Below the pieces are notes generated by a model. It did no database searches. It worked only from the letters and a program-made list of their open reading frames with translations, and had not been told where the DNA came from. A program made the translations under genes and the position numbers. From Burkholderiales bacterium (GTDB lineage: Bacteria > Pseudomonadota > Gammaproteobacteria > Burkholderiales > SG8-39), in NCBI GenBank assembly GCA_017880745.1, contig JADGRR010000013.1, positions 1 through 17,487 of the forward strand: a stretch of 17,487 bases of DNA, read 5' to 3'. The first letter of the stretch is position 1, and each line of letters starts with the position of its first letter. This document shows, piece by piece, positions 8,582 to 15,477 of this stretch.

Positions 8582-9139
8582 TCAGACTGCCATCAGGTCC
8601 GCTTCTTTGGCGGTGAGCAGTTTATCGATCTCGGCAATGAATTTGTCGGTAAGCTTTTGGATTTCGTCCTGCGCGCGGCGTTCATCGTCCTCCGAAACGG
8701 CCTTCTGCTTGAGCAGTTCCTTCAGGTGGTGATTGGCATCGCGCCGCAGATTTCTCACCGCCACCTTGGCGTTCTCTCCCTCGCCCTTGACCACCTTGAT
8801 CAGTTCGCGGCGGCGCTCTTCCGTCAGCGCCGGCATCGGCACGCGGATGAGATCACCCTGAGCGGAGGGGTTGAGACCGAGATCGGACTCGCGGATCGCC
8901 TTTTCGATTACCGCCCCCATCTTCTTTTCCCAGGGGGAGATGCCGATGGTGCGCGCGTCGATCAGGGTCAGGTTGGCGACCTGATTGAGCGGCATCTGGG
9001 TGCCGTAGTAATCGACCGTGATGTGGTCGAGGATGCCGGTGTGGGCGCGCCCGGTGCGTACCTTGCCAAGATCGGTTTTCAGCGCCTCGAGCGACTTGTG
9101 CATCTTCTGCTCCGCGGTCTTCTTCACATCAGCGATCAT
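8582..9139 (-). CDS. frr: Ribosome recycling factor
   Basis: 185 residues, exactly the family size. RRF acts with EF-G to split post-termination ribosomes. The sequence opens MIADVKKTAEQKMHKSLEAL and contains KVRTGRAH and DYYGTQMPLNQVA, hallmarks of the three-helix-bundle domain and the inserted beta domain. The Arg/Lys-rich block near the middle (LIRVPMPALTEERRRELIKV) is also conserved. A strong ribosome-binding site, GAGAGGAG, lies a few bases before the ATG, in the 13-base gap after pyrH. The order tsf-pyrH-frr is one of the most conserved in bacteria. Confidence 0.98.
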   Translation of the reverse strand: MIADVKKTAEQKMHKSLEALKTDLGKVRTGRAHTGILDHITVDYYGTQMPLNQVANLTLIDARTIGISPWEKKMGAVIEKAIRESDLGLNPSAQGDLIRVPMPALTEERRRELIKVVKGEGENAKVAVRNLRRDANHHLKELLKQKAVSEDDERRAQDEIQKLTDKFIAEIDKLLTAKEADLMAV

Positions 9140-9152
9140 AGTCTCCTCTCAT

Positions 9153-9881
9153 TCAGCTATGTACCAGCGTTCCCTCGTCTTCGCCCATCACTACCCGTTT
9201 CAGCGCCCCTGCTTTGAAAATGCTGAATACATTGATCGGCAGCTTCTGATCGCGGCACAGAGTCAGCGCCGTCGCGTCCATCACCTTCAGGTTCTGGTTG
9301 ATCGCCTCGTCGAAGCTGAGTCGGGCATAGCGCCGCGCCTGCGGATTGGTCTTCGGATCGGCGCTGTATACTCCGTCCACTTTGGTGGCTTTCAGCACAA
9401 TATCACAGCCCATCTCGGTGCCGCGCAACGCCGCCGCCGTGTCGGTGGTGAAGAACGGGTTGCCGGTGCCGGCGGCAAAAATGACGATCTTGCCCTCTTC
9501 CAGGTAACGCATGGCTTTGCCGCGGATATAGGGCTCCACCACCTGCTCGATGTTGAGCGCCGATTGCACCCGGCCATTCAGGCCGCCGCGGCGCATGGCA
9601 TCCTGCAGGGCGAGCGCATTCATCACGGTAGCGAGCATGCCCATGTAGTCGGCCGTGGCCCGGTCCATTCCGGCGGCAGCGGGGGCTACGCCGCGAAAAA
9701 TGTTGCCGCCGCCGATCACCACCGCGATCTCCAGGCCCATCGCAGCCACCACGGCGATTTCGGCGACGATGCGGTCTATCGTCGTTCGATTGATGCCATA
9801 GGCGTCCTCGCCCATCAGGGCCTCGCCCGAAAGCTTGAGCAGGATGCGTTTATAGGCCGGCGCTGAGGGCACGTCGCTCAA
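9153..9881 (-). CDS. pyrH: Uridylate (UMP) kinase
   Basis: 242 residues, an amino-acid-kinase-fold hexameric enzyme that phosphorylates UMP to UDP in pyrimidine nucleotide synthesis; in Gram-negative bacteria it is activated by GTP and inhibited by UTP. The phosphate-binding segment KRILLKLSGEALMG is at 11-24, GGGNIFRG at 57-64, then MDRATADYMGMLATVMNAL, and GTGNPFFTTDTAA in the nucleotide-binding half. The start shown is a TTG that overlaps the tsf stop (TTGA). An in-frame GTG three codons later (9872) would also keep the whole domain, and only a weak AAGG lies upstream, so the exact start is open. Confidence 0.96.
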   Translation of the reverse strand: MSDVPSAPAYKRILLKLSGEALMGEDAYGINRTTIDRIVAEIAVVAAMGLEIAVVIGGGNIFRGVAPAAAGMDRATADYMGMLATVMNALALQDAMRRGGLNGRVQSALNIEQVVEPYIRGKAMRYLEEGKIVIFAAGTGNPFFTTDTAAALRGTEMGCDIVLKATKVDGVYSADPKTNPQARRYARLSFDEAINQNLKVMDATALTLCRDQKLPINVFSIFKAGALKRVVMGEDEGTLVHS

Positions 9882-10759
9882 CCCGCAGCGGCCTTGGCCT
9901 GCGCCGCCACTTCGGCGGCGAAATCGCCGGACTTCTTCTCGATGCCCTCGCCGACCACGAAAAACTTGTAGCTGAGCAGCTTGGCGTGCTTGGCGGCAAG
10001 CATTTTTTGCACGGTCACCTTGTCGTCCTTGATAAAGGCCTGGCCGAGCAAAGTGATGTCGCCGAGAAATTTGTTTAGGCCGCCTTCGACCATCTTTTCC
10101 GCAATATTGGCTGGCTTGCCGGATTCCTGAGCGCGCGCGACGAGCACATCGCGCTCGCGCGCGATCACCTCCGGCGCCACCTCGTCGCGGGACAGGAACT
10201 GCGGTTTGGCGAATGCAATGTGCATGGCCAAGTCCTTGCCGACTTCGTCTTCGCCGTCGAACTCGACCAGCACGCCGATCTTGACGCCGTGCAGGTACTG
10301 CGCCAGTTTGGCCGCGGTCTGCACGCGGTGAAAGCGGCGGATACTAAGATTCTCGCCGATCTTCTGCACCAGGGCCTGGCGCTTCGCCTCGACCGTGCCG
10401 CCTTCCAGGCCAAGCGCCGACAGCGCCGCCACATCGGCCGGATTGTGTTTCGCCACCAGTTGCGCCAGCGCGGAGGCGAACCCCAGAAAGTCAGCGTTCT
10501 TGGCCACGAAATCGGTTTCGCAATTGACCTCCACCAATGCTGCGCATTTGCCGTCATCGGAAAGGTAGGCGCCGATCACGCCTTCGGCCGCGACGCGCCC
10601 GGCGGCCTTGTTCGCTTTGGCGCCGCTCTTCACCCGCAACAGGTCTTCAGCGGACTTCAGGTCGCCGCTGGTCTCGACCAGGGCTTTCTTGCACTCCATC
10701 ATGCCAAGGCCGGTGATTTCACGCAGCTCCTTCACCATCGCTGCGGTAACTTCTGCCAT
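9878..10759 (-). CDS. tsf: Translation elongation factor Ts
   Basis: 293 residues. EF-Ts regenerates EF-Tu-GTP by releasing GDP. The N-terminal UBA-like part (about 1-50) includes ELREITGLGMMECKKAL. The key EF-Tu contact motif TDFVAKN is at 82-88. The core contains QYLHGVKIGVLVEFDGED and the dimerisation region VARAQESGKPANIAEKMVEGGLNKF. A good ribosome-binding site, AGGAG, lies just before the ATG. Unlike its tight neighbours, tsf is separated from rpsB by 150 bases holding a terminator-like hairpin and a candidate promoter, so EF-Ts and the genes after it may be partly independent of the rpsB promoter. Confidence 0.98.
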   Translation of the reverse strand: MAEVTAAMVKELREITGLGMMECKKALVETSGDLKSAEDLLRVKSGAKANKAAGRVAAEGVIGAYLSDDGKCAALVEVNCETDFVAKNADFLGFASALAQLVAKHNPADVAALSALGLEGGTVEAKRQALVQKIGENLSIRRFHRVQTAAKLAQYLHGVKIGVLVEFDGEDEVGKDLAMHIAFAKPQFLSRDEVAPEVIARERDVLVARAQESGKPANIAEKMVEGGLNKFLGDITLLGQAFIKDDKVTVQKMLAAKHAKLLSYKFFVVGEGIEKKSGDFAAEVAAQAKAAAG

Positions 10760-10776
10760 TTCTTCGCTCCTAGTGT

Positions 10777-10790
10777 CGGTTACAAAACCG
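10777..10790 (-). promoter_or_regulatory. Small hairpin at the predicted 5' end of the tsf transcript
   Basis: On the minus strand, CGGTT and AACCG form a 5-base-pair stem around a TTGT loop. If the candidate promoter just upstream is used, transcription would begin at about 10789, putting this stem at the very 5' end of the message. Such 5' stems are known to slow mRNA decay in some transcripts; that role here is inference. The element is short and could be chance. Confidence 0.25.
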
Positions 10791-10795
10791 GGGGA

Positions 10796-10823
10796 AACAT
10801 AGCCACGCGCTCCCCCGTGTCAG
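10796..10823 (-). promoter_or_regulatory. Candidate sigma70 promoter for tsf
   Basis: On the minus strand a -35 box CTGACA (10818-10823, five of six consensus bases) is followed after 16 bases by a -10 box TATGTT (10796-10801, four of six). It lies downstream of the rpsB terminator hairpin and about 35-60 bases before the tsf ATG, a sensible position. Expected transcription start is near 10789. This is a match by eye with no experimental support. Confidence 0.4.
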
Positions 10824-10862
10824 GATCTGTTCCAGTCGCCCCGAGACCGCCCCTTGAGGTTC

Positions 10863-10889
10863 AAAAAAAAGGGCTTGCGCCCCCTTTTT
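10863..10889 (-). terminator. Intrinsic terminator/attenuator after rpsB
   Basis: Read on the minus strand, five A and five G lead into CGCAAG, then CCC and eight T. The arms AAAAAGGG and CCCTTTTT pair perfectly over eight bases; alternatively GGGC/GCCC closes a GCAA tetraloop. The U-tract makes it a good Rho-independent terminator. It lies 20 bases beyond the rpsB stop and before tsf, where E. coli also has a terminator-like structure in the rpsB-tsf spacer. It probably lowers read-through so that S2 and EF-Ts amounts can differ. The flanking A and T runs make it partly symmetric. Confidence 0.75.
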
Positions 10890-10909
10890 CGTGCTGCAGT
10901 CGGCCAGGC

Positions 10910-11665
10910 TTAACCGGCCGATTCCTCGTGCGTTTCCACTTCCACGAATTCGTCGCCGCCACCGCCTGCGACAATTTCCTGCAACGACATACTGCGGCCT
11001 TCGAGGATCGCGTCGGCCACACCGCGGGCGTATAGTCGGATGGCTCGGCTGGAATCGTCGTTGCCGGGGATCACGTGGGTAATGCCTTCAGGCGAATGGT
11101 TGGTGTCGACCACGCCGATAATCGGTATGCCCAACTTGTTGGCCTCGACGACGGCGCCTTTCTGGTAACCGACGTCAATAATGAACAGAGCGTCCGGTAC
11201 CCCGGTCAACTCCTTGATGCCGCCCAGGCTGCGCTCGAATTTGACCAGTTCACGCTGGATGCCCAGCGCCTCTTTTTTCGGAAGTTTTTCCAGACTGCCG
11301 TCGGCGAGCATCGCTTCCATGTCCTTCAAGCGCTTGATCGACTGTTTGACGGTCTTGAAATTGGTGAGCATGCCGCCCAACCAACGATGGTCGACATACG
11401 GGGCGCCGCAACGCAGCGCCTCTTCCTTGATGATTTCACGCGCCTGGCGCTTGGTGCCGACGAACAGAATCGTGCCCTTGTTCGAGGACAGTTTTTTCAC
11501 GAATTTCATCGCCTCCTGGTACATGACCAGGGTCTTTTCCAGGTTGACGATGTGGATTTTGTTGCGATGGCCGAAAATGAAAGGAGCCATTTTCGGGTTC
11601 CAGAAGCGGGTCTGGTGGCCAAAATGCACTCCCGCTTCCAGCATCTGACGCATGGTCGTGGACAT
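10910..11665 (-). CDS. rpsB: 30S ribosomal protein S2
   Basis: 251 residues, normal for S2. It assembles late onto the 30S subunit and, in E. coli, represses its own mRNA. The sequence opens MSTTMRQMLEAGVHFGHQTR and continues RFWNPKMAPFIFGHRNKIHI, the unmistakable S2 N-terminus. GTKRQAREIIKEEALRCGAP, DHRWLGGMLTNFKT and the late GIPIIGVVDTNHSPEGI block are all present. GGAGAAG precedes the ATG by a few bases. The gene heads the thirteen-gene minus-strand run and has its own promoter and folded leader in the divergent spacer. Confidence 0.98.
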   Translation of the reverse strand: MSTTMRQMLEAGVHFGHQTRFWNPKMAPFIFGHRNKIHIVNLEKTLVMYQEAMKFVKKLSSNKGTILFVGTKRQAREIIKEEALRCGAPYVDHRWLGGMLTNFKTVKQSIKRLKDMEAMLADGSLEKLPKKEALGIQRELVKFERSLGGIKELTGVPDALFIIDVGYQKGAVVEANKLGIPIIGVVDTNHSPEGITHVIPGNDDSSRAIRLYARGVADAILEGRSMSLQEIVAGGGGDEFVEVETHEESAG

Positions 11666-11770
11666 TCAAACTTCTCCGTTAGGGTTGGTCATAGCCGCCC
11701 AGCTCGTTATAACCCCGCAAGGGGCACCCTAAAGAGGGGCGGATTAAATTTAGCCAAGAATTTTGACTAG
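11666..11770 (-). promoter_or_regulatory. Folded 5' leader of rpsB (probable S2 autoregulatory element, t44-like)
   Basis: The roughly 105-base leader between the predicted start site and the rpsB ATG folds well by eye. A perfect 7-base-pair outer stem, TTAGGGT with ACCCTAA, joins 11726-11732 to 11679-11685. Inside it a 4-base-pair stem CCCC/GGGG with a TTGC loop (11713-11724) and a smaller AGC/GCT stem suggest a branched structure. The ribosome-binding site follows directly. In E. coli the leader at the same place between map and rpsB is annotated as t44 RNA and is the S2 feedback site. Equivalence here rests on position and structure; no covariance search was possible. Confidence 0.6.
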
Positions 11771-11776
11771 CTTTGA

Positions 11777-11806
11777 AGTATAACATGGCGCACCCGCTAT
11801 ATCCAA
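11777..11806 (-). promoter_or_regulatory. Candidate sigma70 promoter for rpsB
   Basis: On the minus strand a near-consensus -10 box TATACT (11777-11782) lies 18 bases after a weaker -35 box TTGGAT (11801-11806). The bases just upstream (11807-11835) are AT-rich, as in UP elements of ribosomal gene promoters. The expected start near 11770 gives the folded leader described separately. This is the only good promoter-like match I saw ahead of rpsB. Confidence 0.6.
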
Positions 11807-12071
11807 GAATATGTATGACTAAACAGCAGATTAAGCTTAGACGGGTACGCTTGCGCGGGATCTGCGGCTGCGCCGCGCCAACCGCGGCCCCGGGCGGCAT
11901 CGCGAATGCTGCTGCCAGCGCCTGGTCAGGACATCCGGCGGTCTCGAAGGGCGCCGCTGGCGCCATCGCGGGAGCCCGCAATGCGGTATCGTTCGGCTTG
12001 ATCTATCAACCGGAGCTTCCCTTCGCCAAGGCTATCCTTTATCCTTCCCACCCTTTGAGCGCAACCCGCAG
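11807..12071. other. Remainder of the map/rpsB divergent spacer: GC-rich, many short inverted repeats
   Basis: After an AT-rich stretch containing the palindrome TAAGCTTA, positions 11850-11985 become very GC-rich and carry six short inverted repeats, for example GCGGC/GCCGC (11864-11876), CCAG/CTGG (11915-11925), GGCGCC twice around GCT (11950-11964) and GCGG/CCGC (11968-11979). The promoter for map must lie in this spacer, but no convincing -35/-10 pair was found on the plus strand. A plus-strand open frame crosses the spacer and ends on the map start codon; it is treated as a finding because it matches no family I know. Confidence 0.6.
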
Positions 12072-12881
12072 ATGACCATCCACATCAAAACCCCGGAAGA
12101 AATCGAAAAAATGTACGTCGCCGGGCGCCTCGCGGCGGAAGTGCTTGATTTCATCGCTCCGCATGTCAAGCCCGGGATCACCACCGGCGAACTCGACAGC
12201 CTGTGCCACGACTACATGGTCAAGGTGCAGAAAACGGTGCCGGCGCCGCTCAATTATGCGCCCCCAGGCTACCAGCCCTACCCCAAATCCATCTGCACCT
12301 CGATCAACCACCAGGTCTGTCACGGCATTCCCGGAGACAAGCAGTTGAAGCACGGCGACATCGTCAATATCGACATCACGGTGATCAAGGATGGGTACCA
12401 CGGCGACACCAGTCGCATGTTTTATGCCGGCGAACCCGCCATCCAGGCGCGCCGCCTGTGCGAAACCACCTACGACTGCATGTGGCTGGGCATCGAAGCG
12501 GTCAAACCGGGCGCCCATCTAGGCGACATTGGCGCCGCGATCCAGAAGCACGCCGAGGACCACGGTTACAGCGTGGTACGCGAATTCTGCGGCCACGGGA
12601 TAGGCAGGAAGTTCCATGAGGATCCCCAAGTGCTGCATTATGGCCGCGCCGGTACCGGCGTCGCCTTGCAAGCCGGGATGATTTTCACCATCGAGCCGAT
12701 GATCAACGCTGGCAAGCCCGCGATCCGCGAGCTCTCCGACGGTTGGACCATCGTCACCAAGGATCACAGTCTGTCGGCGCAATGGGAGCATACCGTGCTG
12801 GTCACCGAAACCGGCCACGAGGTGCTCACCGTGTCCGCCGGCGCTCCGCCACCGCCTGGTCTGATAGTCCACCACCCTTGA
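12072..12881 (+). CDS. map: Methionine aminopeptidase, type I
   Basis: 269 residues, a pita-bread-fold enzyme that removes the initiator methionine from new proteins after deformylation. All five metal ligands of the family are present: D101 (NIDIT), D112 (HGDTSRMF), H175 (CGHGIGRKFHEDP), E208 (FTIEPM) and E239 (QWEHT). The N-terminus IKTPEEIEKMYVAGRLAAEVL is typical of type Ia. The C-terminal ten or so residues (SAGAPPPPGLIVHHP) form a Pro-rich tail beyond the fold. No strong ribosome-binding site precedes the ATG. It is divergent from rpsB and followed by glnD, as in many proteobacteria; its stop overlaps the proposed glnD start. Confidence 0.98.
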   Translation: MTIHIKTPEEIEKMYVAGRLAAEVLDFIAPHVKPGITTGELDSLCHDYMVKVQKTVPAPLNYAPPGYQPYPKSICTSINHQVCHGIPGDKQLKHGDIVNIDITVIKDGYHGDTSRMFYAGEPAIQARRLCETTYDCMWLGIEAVKPGAHLGDIGAAIQKHAEDHGYSVVREFCGHGIGRKFHEDPQVLHYGRAGTGVALQAGMIFTIEPMINAGKPAIRELSDGWTIVTKDHSLSAQWEHTVLVTETGHEVLTVSAGAPPPPGLIVHHP

Positions 12882-15466
12882 CGCCCGGCGCGGAACTGGC
12901 TACTACTGCCCGACATTCCGCGGCGAGCCTGCGGGAACAGTTGCATGCCGGCCGGCGCGAACTGCGCGAGCGCTATCGCGCGGACGGCAAGGCGCAGCAA
13001 ATGCTGCGTTTGCACCGCCTGCTCATAGACCGCACGCTCAGAAGCCTGTGGAGCGAGGCCGCCCTGCCCGCCTCGCTCGCCCTCGCCGCCGTCGGCGGAT
13101 ACGGCCGCGGCGAACTCTTTCCGCATTCCGACGTTGATCTCCTCGTGCTCCTGCCGGGCGAACCGGATGCGGAGTTGCGCAGCAAGCTCGAGGCCTTGAT
13201 CGGCAGCCTTTGGGATGCCGGCCTCGAGCCCGGTCACGGCGTACGCACGATAGAGGAATGTCTCTCCGAGTCGGCCAAGGACATCACGGTGCAGACCAGC
13301 CTGCTCGAGGCCCGATGGCTCGCCGGCAGCCGCAGCCTGTTTGCCGACTTTACCCGGGCCATGCGCGGGCAACTCAATCCGCAGGCCTTTTTCCAGTCCA
13401 AACGCCTGGAGCAGGAGCAACGCCACGGCAAGTTTCAGGAAAGTCCCTACAGCCTCGAACCCAATCTGAAAGAGGCACCGGGGGGGCTGCGCGACTTACA
13501 GGCGATTCTCTGGATCAGCCGCTCTGCCGGTCTGGGCGAAAACTGGATGGACCTGGCCGCGCGCGCTCTGATCACGGCGATCGAAGCGCGCCAGCTCGCG
13601 AGCTACCAGAAATTCCTGAACGAATTGCGCATCCGCCTCCACTACGCTGCGGGTCGCCGCGAAGACCGGCTGCTGTTCGACTACCAGGCCGGGCTCGCTG
13701 CGCAGTTTGGCTATGCCGACACGCCGAGCAAGCGCGCCAGCGAGCAGCTGATGCAGCGCTATTATCGCACCGCCAAGGCCATCACCCAGCTCAATACGCT
13801 GCTGCTGCAGAACATCGCCGTAGAACTGTTTTCGGGGGAGGACAGCCTGCCAGAAATCCTCAACGAGCGCTTCCAGACGGCGCACGAACTGCTCGAGGCG
13901 CGCGACCCGGAATTGTTCGAGCGGCAGCCGAACGCCATTATGGAAAGCTTTCTGTTGCTGCAGCAGCACTCCGAGCTGAAAGGCATGAGCGCGGCTACGC
14001 TGCGTGCACTGTGGCGCGCTCGAGCCAGGATCGATGCGCGCTTCCGGCGCGACCCGGCCAACCGCGCGCTGTTCCTGCAAATCCTGCAGCAGCCGCGCGG
14101 CATTGTGCACGAACTGCGGCGCATGAACCAGTACTCCATCCTCGGGCGTTACCTGCCCGCGTTCGGCAGGATCATCGGCCAGATGCAATACGACCTGTTC
14201 CACGCCTATACCGTGGACCAGCACATCCTCAACGTGATTCGCAATTTGCGCCGCTTCACCATGGTCGAATTCGCGCACGAATACCCGCAGTGCAGCCGGC
14301 TGATGGCAGGATTCGAGCGCCACTGGTTGCTGTATGTCGCGGCGCTGTTCCACGACATCGCCAAAGGCCGCGGTGGCGACCACTCCAGGCTGGGCATGCG
14401 CGACGCACGCGGTTTCTGCCGCGCACATGGCATTACGCGCGAAGACACCGAGCTGGTGGTGTTCCTGGTCGAACACCATTTGACCATGTCGTCGGTAGCG
14501 CAGAAACAGGATCTTTCCGACCCCGACGTAATTAAGGCTTTCGCCAGTACGGCAAATTCCGAGCGCCAGCTGACCGCGCTGTATCTGCTCACCGTGGCCG
14601 ATATCCGCGGCACCAGTCCCAAGGTGTGGAATGCGTGGAAAGGCAAGCTGCTGGAAGACCTGTTTCTGCTCGCACGCCGCCTGCTGCGCGGCGACGGCAT
14701 CGGCTTCGAGCAAGATATCCAGGCGAAGCAGGACGAAGCGCTGCGCCTGCTGCGACTGTACGCCCTGTCCGATGAAGTCAAGGACAAGCTGTGGAGCCAG
14801 CTCGACGTCGCCTATTTCCTGCGCCACGACGCACAGGATATCGCCTGGCAGACGCGCACCCTGCACTATCGCGTCGACGCCGACCGGCCAGTGGTGAAGG
14901 CGCGCCTCTCGCCCATCGGCGAAGGCTTGCAGGTGATGATCTACACGCGCGACCAGCGCGACCTGTTTGCGCGCATCTGCGGCTATTTCGAGCAGATCAA
15001 TTACAGCATCGCCGATGCCCGCATCCACACCACGCGCCATGGCTACGCCCTGGACACGTTCCTGCTGCTCGGGCCTGGCAACAATCCGCATTACCGCGAC
15101 ATGATCAACCTGATCGAGACCGATCTGGCCGACCGGCTGCAGCGCCAGACGCCGCTGCATCCCCCAACCCGCGGCCGGGTGTCGCGCCAGCTCAGGCATT
15201 TCCCCATTACTCCCGGGGTCAACATTCGGCCGGACGAAAAAGGCGCGCGCTTTGCGCTGTCCATCCTCGCCGGCGATCGCCCGGGTCTGCTCTACGCCAT
15301 TGCGCTGGTGCTGGGAAAATACGAAATCAACCTGATCACCGCCAAGATCGTGACCCTGGGCGAGCGCGCTGAAGACGTGTTTCTCATCTCAGGCGCGGCG
15401 CTGGCGAACCCGAAGACAGTGCTGCAGTTTGAGGCCGAGTTGTTGGACGCGCTGCAGCTCAAGTAG
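12878..15466 (+). CDS. glnD: Bifunctional PII uridylyltransferase / uridylyl-removing enzyme GlnD
   Basis: GlnD senses glutamine: it uridylylates PII (GlnB/GlnK) when glutamine is low and removes UMP when it is high. I set the start at TTG 12878, which overlaps the map stop as TTGA, giving 862 residues. The open frame continues upstream to an ATG at 12743, but that part lies inside map and does not look like GlnD. Domains in order: nucleotidyltransferase with GGYGRGELFPHSDVDLLV at 73-90 (D85, D87 catalytic); PII-modifying linker; HD domain with H449 and H492-D493 (ALFHDIAKGRGGDHS); and two ACT domains, about 683-760 (QVMIYTRDQRDLFARICGYF) and 791-862 (ILAGDRPGLLYAIALVLG). Both activities look intact. 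No glnB/glnK is in the window. Confidence 0.96.
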   Translation: MTPGAELATTARHSAASLREQLHAGRRELRERYRADGKAQQMLRLHRLLIDRTLRSLWSEAALPASLALAAVGGYGRGELFPHSDVDLLVLLPGEPDAELRSKLEALIGSLWDAGLEPGHGVRTIEECLSESAKDITVQTSLLEARWLAGSRSLFADFTRAMRGQLNPQAFFQSKRLEQEQRHGKFQESPYSLEPNLKEAPGGLRDLQAILWISRSAGLGENWMDLAARALITAIEARQLASYQKFLNELRIRLHYAAGRREDRLLFDYQAGLAAQFGYADTPSKRASEQLMQRYYRTAKAITQLNTLLLQNIAVELFSGEDSLPEILNERFQTAHELLEARDPELFERQPNAIMESFLLLQQHSELKGMSAATLRALWRARARIDARFRRDPANRALFLQILQQPRGIVHELRRMNQYSILGRYLPAFGRIIGQMQYDLFHAYTVDQHILNVIRNLRRFTMVEFAHEYPQCSRLMAGFERHWLLYVAALFHDIAKGRGGDHSRLGMRDARGFCRAHGITREDTELVVFLVEHHLTMSSVAQKQDLSDPDVIKAFASTANSERQLTALYLLTVADIRGTSPKVWNAWKGKLLEDLFLLARRLLRGDGIGFEQDIQAKQDEALRLLRLYALSDEVKDKLWSQLDVAYFLRHDAQDIAWQTRTLHYRVDADRPVVKARLSPIGEGLQVMIYTRDQRDLFARICGYFEQINYSIADARIHTTRHGYALDTFLLLGPGNNPHYRDMINLIETDLADRLQRQTPLHPPTRGRVSRQLRHFPITPGVNIRPDEKGARFALSILAGDRPGLLYAIALVLGKYEINLITAKIVTLGERAEDVFLISGAALANPKTVLQFEAELLDALQLK

Positions 15467-15477
15467 CGCACTTCCCG

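Noticed and set aside
11679..11981. 100-codon minus-strand frame upstream of rpsB
   Set aside because: It runs across the rpsB promoter and leader, has no family resemblance, and ends within the leader stem.
12016..12038. Promoter for map using CTTCCC and TATCCT
   Set aside because: The spacing between the boxes is only about 11 bases and the -35 match is poor, so it is not a credible sigma70 site.
12743..12877. Longer glnD with an ATG start at 12743
   Set aside because: The extra 45 codons lie inside map in another frame and lack resemblance to GlnD. The TTG at 12878 overlaps the map stop and gives a normal protein length.
13210..14535. 441-codon plus-strand frame within glnD in another frame
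   Set aside because: Arg/Ala/Pro-rich out-of-frame shadow of glnD; no domain.
13496..15199. 567-codon open frame on the minus strand
   Set aside because: It lies entirely antisense to the well-supported glnD and shows no recognisable domain. High GC at third codon positions commonly leaves such shadow frames open.
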